Shown here in pieces: positions 57,708 through 64,000 of a stretch of 64,000 bases of DNA (its first letter is position 1; each line of letters opens with the position of its first letter). Origin of the DNA: Flavobacterium pokkalii (GTDB lineage: Bacteria; Bacteroidota; Bacteroidia; Flavobacteriales; Flavobacteriaceae); assembly GCF_014596575.1 (NCBI RefSeq), contig NZ_NASZ01000013.1, positions 1-64,000 on the forward strand. Reading direction: 5' to 3'. The translations under genes were made by a program, and so were the position numbers. The notes under the pieces are model-generated. The model saw nothing but the letters and a program-made list of their open reading frames with translations, did not search any database and was not told where the DNA came from.

Positions 57708-57715
57708 CAAAAATA
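57708..57715 (-). promoter_or_regulatory. Possible pth -7 box (leaderless)
   Basis: TATTTTTG on the minus strand lies four bases before the ATG at 57703. Transcription from it would begin about at the start codon, or it would serve a start further inside. Confidence 0.4.
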
Positions 57716-57831
57716 AGTATAAATTTCAATTACAGCGGTCAATGTCAATTTCAATAATCAACTTAATGTATGTGGTATGGTTTGTTTTTTGCATTACAAT
57801 TGCAATTGATTTTTGTTATTGACATTTGTTT

Positions 57832-57867
57832 CAAAAAAAAAGCACCAATCTTTCGATTGATGCTTTT
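57832..57867 (-). terminator. rplY terminator
   Basis: On the minus strand, AAAAGCATCAATC and GATTGGTGCTTTTTT form a stem with a GAAA loop and a T-tract, 20 bases after rplY. Confidence 0.85.
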
Positions 57868-57887
57868 GGTGTATGATTGAAAAAAAA

Positions 57888-58499
57888 TTATTTTTTCTTT
57901 CCTTTTGCTGGTGCTTTTGCTGCTTTTGCTGCTTCTTGAGCTGCTTTCATAGCCGCACGAGACATCTTCACCTGACAGATTACTGTGTTGTCCGGGTGCA
58001 TGATTTTGAAGTTTTCAGAAGGAACTTTAGTGATATAAAGTTTGTTACCCATTTCAAGTGGAGTAATATCAGCAACAACATAATCTGGAAGATTTGCTGG
58101 TAAAGCTTTTACTTTTAATTTACGGTTTGTGATACGTAAATCTCCACCTGCCATAACTCCTTTAGAGTTACCAGTGATTTTTACAGGAACTTCTACAGTT
58201 ACTTCTTTGTTGTCGAATAATTGGAAGAAGTCAATGTGTAAAATTTTGTCAGATACCGGGTGAACCTGGATATCTTGTAAAATAGCATTGAAAGACTTAC
58301 CGTTTCCAAGGTCAATCACAACTGTGTGAGCGTTTGGAGTGTAAACCAAGTTTTTGAATGCTTTTTCTTCTGCTGAAAAATGAACTGGTTGATCTCCTCC
58401 GTATAACACGCAAGGAACCGCTCCAGCATTACGTAAGGCTTTAGTAGCAACTTTGCCCACGCTTTCTCTTTCTGATCCTTTAATTGTAATCGATTTCAT
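57888..58499 (-). CDS. rplY: 50S ribosomal protein L25/general stress protein Ctc
   Basis: A 203-residue protein with the L25-like 5S-rRNA-binding N-domain ([35 protein letters not shown]) and the C-terminal beta domain of the long Ctc form ([26 protein letters not shown]). It has a Lys/Ala-rich tail ([10 protein letters not shown]). It is 104 bases downstream of prs on the same strand, the conserved prs-rplY-pth order of many bacteria. Confidence 0.96.
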   Translation of the reverse strand: MKSITIKGSERESVGKVATKALRNAGAVPCVLYGGDQPVHFSAEEKAFKNLVYTPNAHTVVIDLGNGKSFNAILQDIQVHPVSDKILHIDFFQLFDNKEVTVEVPVKITGNSKGVMAGGDLRITNRKLKVKALPANLPDYVVADITPLEMGNKLYITKVPSENFKIMHPDNTVICQVKMSRAAMKAAQEAAKAAKAPAKGKKK

Positions 58500-58562
58500 T
58501 TTAAATATTTATAGTTATTAATACTCTTTTTTTTGAGCACTATATTTTAGTGCTTTTTATAG

Positions 58563-58603
58563 TGAGATTGCTTTGTTCTGATAGCTATCGGAACTCGCAA
58601 TGA
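58563..58603. repeat. Dispersed intergenic repeat next to the prs stop
   Basis: GAGATTGCTTTGTTCTGATAG with CTATCGGAACTCGCAATGAC forms an imperfect palindrome of a type common between flavobacterial genes. It ends at the prs stop codon. Confidence 0.5.
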
Positions 58604-59545
58604 CTACATGATAAACTTTCCGCTGATGGAATTGTTGTTTTGTACCATGTGCATTACTTCTGCAAAAAGTGGAGCGCAACTTACCACTTTAATTTTCTTA
58701 GATTCTCTCTTTAATGGAATAGAATCGGTAACGATTAATTCGCTTAATTTTGACTCTTCAATTCTTTCGTATGCTGATCCGGAAAGAATTGCGTGAGTAC
58801 AGATGGCTCTAACACTTAAAGCTCCTCTCTCAATCATTAAATCGGCAGCTTTTGCTAAAGTTCCTCCGGTATCAATCATGTCGTCTACTAAGATAACGTT
58901 GCGTCCTTTAACTTCACCAATCAATTCCATGGTGTCAATAACGTTAGCTTGTTTTCTTTGTTTGTAACAAATAACAACGTCAGATTCTAAGAATTTAGAG
59001 TAAGCATAAGCTCTTTTAGAACCACCCATATCAGGAGAAGCAATAGTTAGGTTTTCTAACTTTAAGCTTTCTACATAAGGAAGGAATATTGTTGATGCAA
59101 AAAGATGATCAACTGGTTTTTCAAAGAATCCTTGGATTTGATCAGCGTGTAAATCCATAGTCATAATCCTTGTTGCTCCGGCTGCTTCTAGCATTTTAGC
59201 AATCAATTTTGCTCCAATTGGAACTCTTGGTTTGTCTTTTCTGTCTTGTCTGGCCCAACCAAAGTAAGGCATAACAGCAGTAATGTGTCTTGCTGAAGCA
59301 CGTTTTGCAGCGTCAATCATCAATAACAACTCCATTAAATTCTCTGAATCAGGGAATGTAGAGCAAATTAGAAAAACACGTAAACCTCTGATTGATTCTT
59401 CAAATGATGGTTGGAATTCGCCATCACTATAATGGGATAAAGAAACCTTCCCTAGCGGAATTCCGTATGCTTCGGAAATTTTTTCAGCTAGATAGACACT
59501 TTTTGAACAAGCAAAAATTTTAGCTTCTGGTTCTCTTTGTGACAT
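58604..59545 (-). CDS. prs: Ribose-phosphate pyrophosphokinase
   Basis: Makes PRPP from ribose-5-phosphate and ATP. The 313 residues show PRPP-synthase class I landmarks: the flexible ATP loop near 100 (YFGWARQDRKDKPRVPI), the metal site DLHADQIQGFF and the PRPP loop VILVDDMIDTGGTLAKA. It is full length and upstream of rplY and pth on the same strand. A TAATTTTG -7-like box lies at 59665-59672 (minus strand), about 120 bases before the start. Confidence 0.97.
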   Translation of the reverse strand: MSQREPEAKIFACSKSVYLAEKISEAYGIPLGKVSLSHYSDGEFQPSFEESIRGLRVFLICSTFPDSENLMELLLMIDAAKRASARHITAVMPYFGWARQDRKDKPRVPIGAKLIAKMLEAAGATRIMTMDLHADQIQGFFEKPVDHLFASTIFLPYVESLKLENLTIASPDMGGSKRAYAYSKFLESDVVICYKQRKQANVIDTMELIGEVKGRNVILVDDMIDTGGTLAKAADLMIERGALSVRAICTHAILSGSAYERIEESKLSELIVTDSIPLKRESKKIKVVSCAPLFAEVMHMVQNNNSISGKFIM

Positions 59546-59738
59546 TTAATTTGTTTTTTATTCCGTTGTGCTCGATACAATCCCGTTTTACTTTGTTTAA
59601 AAGTTTAGAATGTATATAAGTACCTCGGATGGAGTGTGTTAGTATATGTTGTTTTATCGAGCTGCAAAATTAGAAAATTAATTTGACTGTGAAAGTAAAA
59701 TTTTCAGAAAATTTATTAGAAACTTTAATAATATTTTT

Positions 59739-59746
59739 TACATTTG
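59739..59746 (+). promoter_or_regulatory. tRNA-Leu -7 box
   Basis: TACATTTG matches TAnnTTTG and lies 80 bases before the tRNA. The -33 region is AT-rich without a clear TTG. Confidence 0.45.
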
Positions 59747-59826
59747 CACCGTCTTAAGGAAATGAAATCTTAAACAGAGTGAAGTTTTCTTAAATACCAA
59801 TGAATAATTTATTATTCACGTCCTGA

Positions 59827-59906
59827 GCCCAGGTGGCGGAATTGGTAGACGCGCTGGTCTCAAACACCAGTTCTTAGGAGTACCGGTTCGATCCCGGTCC
59901 TGGGTA
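59827..59906 (+). tRNA. tRNA-Leu (anticodon CAA)
   Basis: A complete cloverleaf can be drawn. The acceptor stem GCCCAGG pairs with CCTGGGT (59899-59905) and A is the discriminator. The D arm contains AATTGGTAGA. The anticodon loop CTCAAAC gives anticodon CAA, read between CTGGT and ACCAG arms. There is a short type-II variable arm, and the T arm is ACCGG-TTCGATC-CCGGT. The 3' CCA is not encoded. It decodes TTG. Confidence 0.95.
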
Positions 59907-59907
59907 C

Positions 59908-59938
59908 AAAAGCCTCTTCTTTCGAAGAGGCTTTTTTT
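59908..59938 (+). terminator. tRNA-Leu terminator
   Basis: AGCCTCTT and AAGAGGCT form a stem with loop CTTTCG, followed by seven T, right after the tRNA. Confidence 0.9.
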
Positions 59939-63343
<3,405 letters not shown>

Positions 63344-63373
63344 GTTAATTGTTTTTTGGTGTGTTTTTTAGGG

Positions 63374-63403
63374 AACCTATGATGTTTTTTCATAGGTTTT
63401 TCT
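63374..63403 (+). terminator. Beta-galactosidase terminator
   Basis: AACCTATGA and TCATAGGTT form a 9-bp stem around TGTTTTT, followed by a short T run, 30 bases after the stop. Confidence 0.75.
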
Positions 63404-63488
63404 AATTTTAGAAATTTAAGCTTGTTTTTTTTGTGATGAAAAGAGATTAGTGAAAGAGTTGGATTAAAAAGAAATGTAATTAACCTTA

Positions 63489-64000
63489 ATGCTATATTGT
63501 GTTTTGAGAAATATCCTGTTTGTTTTATTGCTTTTAGTAGTTTTTCCAGTCAAGGCACAAGTTGTTGGCGGAATAGCGGTTTCCGGATATCATCAGGAAA
63601 AATATGATATTGATTATATTGGGATTGAAAACGGATTGGCTAATAATGCGGTTACTTCCGTTTATAAAGACAAACGTGGGTTAATGTGGTTTGGTACTTA
63701 TGATGGAATTAGTCGTTTTGATGGTTATGATTTTTTAAATTTTAGAAATGAGCCTAATGACTCCAATTCGCTTATAAATAATCGGGTTGTAAGTATTTGC
63801 GGAACCCAAAATGAGATTTGGATAGGAACTAAGCAGGGAATAAGTGTTTATAGTTATTTAACGAATAGTTTCAGTACCCGATATTGCGAAAATCCTAAAA
63901 CGACTAAAAGAGAATTAATTGATGTTGCGATTAATCAGATAAAAGATTATAAATCCAGAATTTATATTGCGACAGCAGGTAAAGGCTTGATGCATTGTTT
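63489..64000 (+). CDS. Hybrid two-component system (HTCS) regulator, N-terminal part, cut by window end
   Basis: An open frame from ATG at 63489 runs off the window (170 codons). A signal peptide (ILFVLLLLVVFPVKAQ) precedes the propeller repeats characteristic of HTCS sensors: GLANNAVTSVYKDKRGLMWFGTYDGISRFDG and NEIWIGTKQGISVYS. Full proteins are about 1300 aa and add Y_Y_Y, kinase, receiver and AraC-type domains; these are outside the window. By known logic it would sense a carbohydrate and control neighbouring genes, here probably the GH2 enzyme. Confidence 0.85.
   Translation, partial: MLYCVLRNILFVLLLLVVFPVKAQVVGGIAVSGYHQEKYDIDYIGIENGLANNAVTSVYKDKRGLMWFGTYDGISRFDGYDFLNFRNEPNDSNSLINNRVVSICGTQNEIWIGTKQGISVYSYLTNSFSTRYCENPKTTKRELIDVAINQIKDYKSRIYIATAGKGLMHC

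Noticed and set aside
59827-59906. Integration site (att) at the tRNA-Leu 3' end
   Set aside because: There is no integrase, no repeated tRNA 3' end and no foreign DNA next to it.

Overview
The window looks like chromosomal DNA of a Flavobacterium or a close relative (Bacteroidota, Flavobacteriaceae). Supporting signs are the low GC content, TAnnTTTG -7 boxes, secreted proteins with type IX secretion (T9SS) C-terminal signals, a DUF4270 lipoprotein beside a truncated glycogen-synthase-like protein, a separate atpD-atpC pair, and dispersed palindromic intergenic repeats of flavobacterial type. I found no rRNA, CRISPR array, prophage or complete insertion sequence. One tRNA-Leu(CAA) is present. 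An IS3-type transposase tail lies at the left edge, and a hybrid two-component regulator is cut by the right edge.

Layout. 1-97: right end of an IS3-like element. 137-6689 (minus strand): proC, mgtE, rsmA, a DUF4286-like gene, a TPR lipoprotein-like/secreted protein and serS. 6875-8944 (minus): an orphan membrane histidine kinase and a DUF4375-like protein. 8945-10580: an accessory pocket with a 57-codon basic gene, a 178-bp MITE-like element with 16-bp perfect terminal inverted repeats and 10-bp flanking direct repeats, an unrecognised 302-aa protein, and a structured repeat. 10632-23396 (mostly plus): metG, EamA transporter, HAD phosphatase, ferritin, a tiny Lys/Cys protein, ssb (minus), a GNAT-nitrilase fusion with a zinc-ribbon protein, a membrane M28 peptidase, and a LytS/LytTR two-component pair. 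23456-27312 (minus): radA, an esterase-fold protein that has lost its nucleophile, panD and panC. 27422-31818 (plus): glycogen-synthase-like protein, DUF4270 lipoprotein, glmS. 32037-34922: a TonB-dependent receptor. 35200-37066: atpD-atpC. 37130-42057: biotin genes bioF, bioD and bioA plus a ketoacyl synthase, interrupted by a frameshifted GxxExxY gene inside perfect 21-bp inverted repeats. 42208-50928: recX (minus) and two giant T9SS type C proteins. 50974-54148 (minus): bioB, twin membrane proteins and ribF. 54358-57033: a secreted metalloprotease. 57077-59545 (minus): pth, rplY, prs. 59827-59906: tRNA-Leu. 60227-64000: a GH2 beta-galactosidase and the start of an HTCS regulator.

Functional links. 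Biotin synthesis is split between bioF-bioD-bioA-KAS and a distant bioB, with no visible bioC/bioH, so the linked ketoacyl synthase is a candidate for pimelate-chain supply. panC-panD give pantothenate. The GH2 enzyme and HTCS form a probable carbohydrate-response unit. The two giant surface proteins share a ~540-residue C-terminal module under different N-terminal regions. The most unusual items are the repeat-bounded GxxExxY insertion, the MITE, the catalytically altered esterase and glycogen-synthase proteins, and -7 boxes lying only 4-5 nt from start codons of panD, bioF and pth, which suggests leaderless mRNAs. All functional calls come from reading motifs by eye; no database search was possible.
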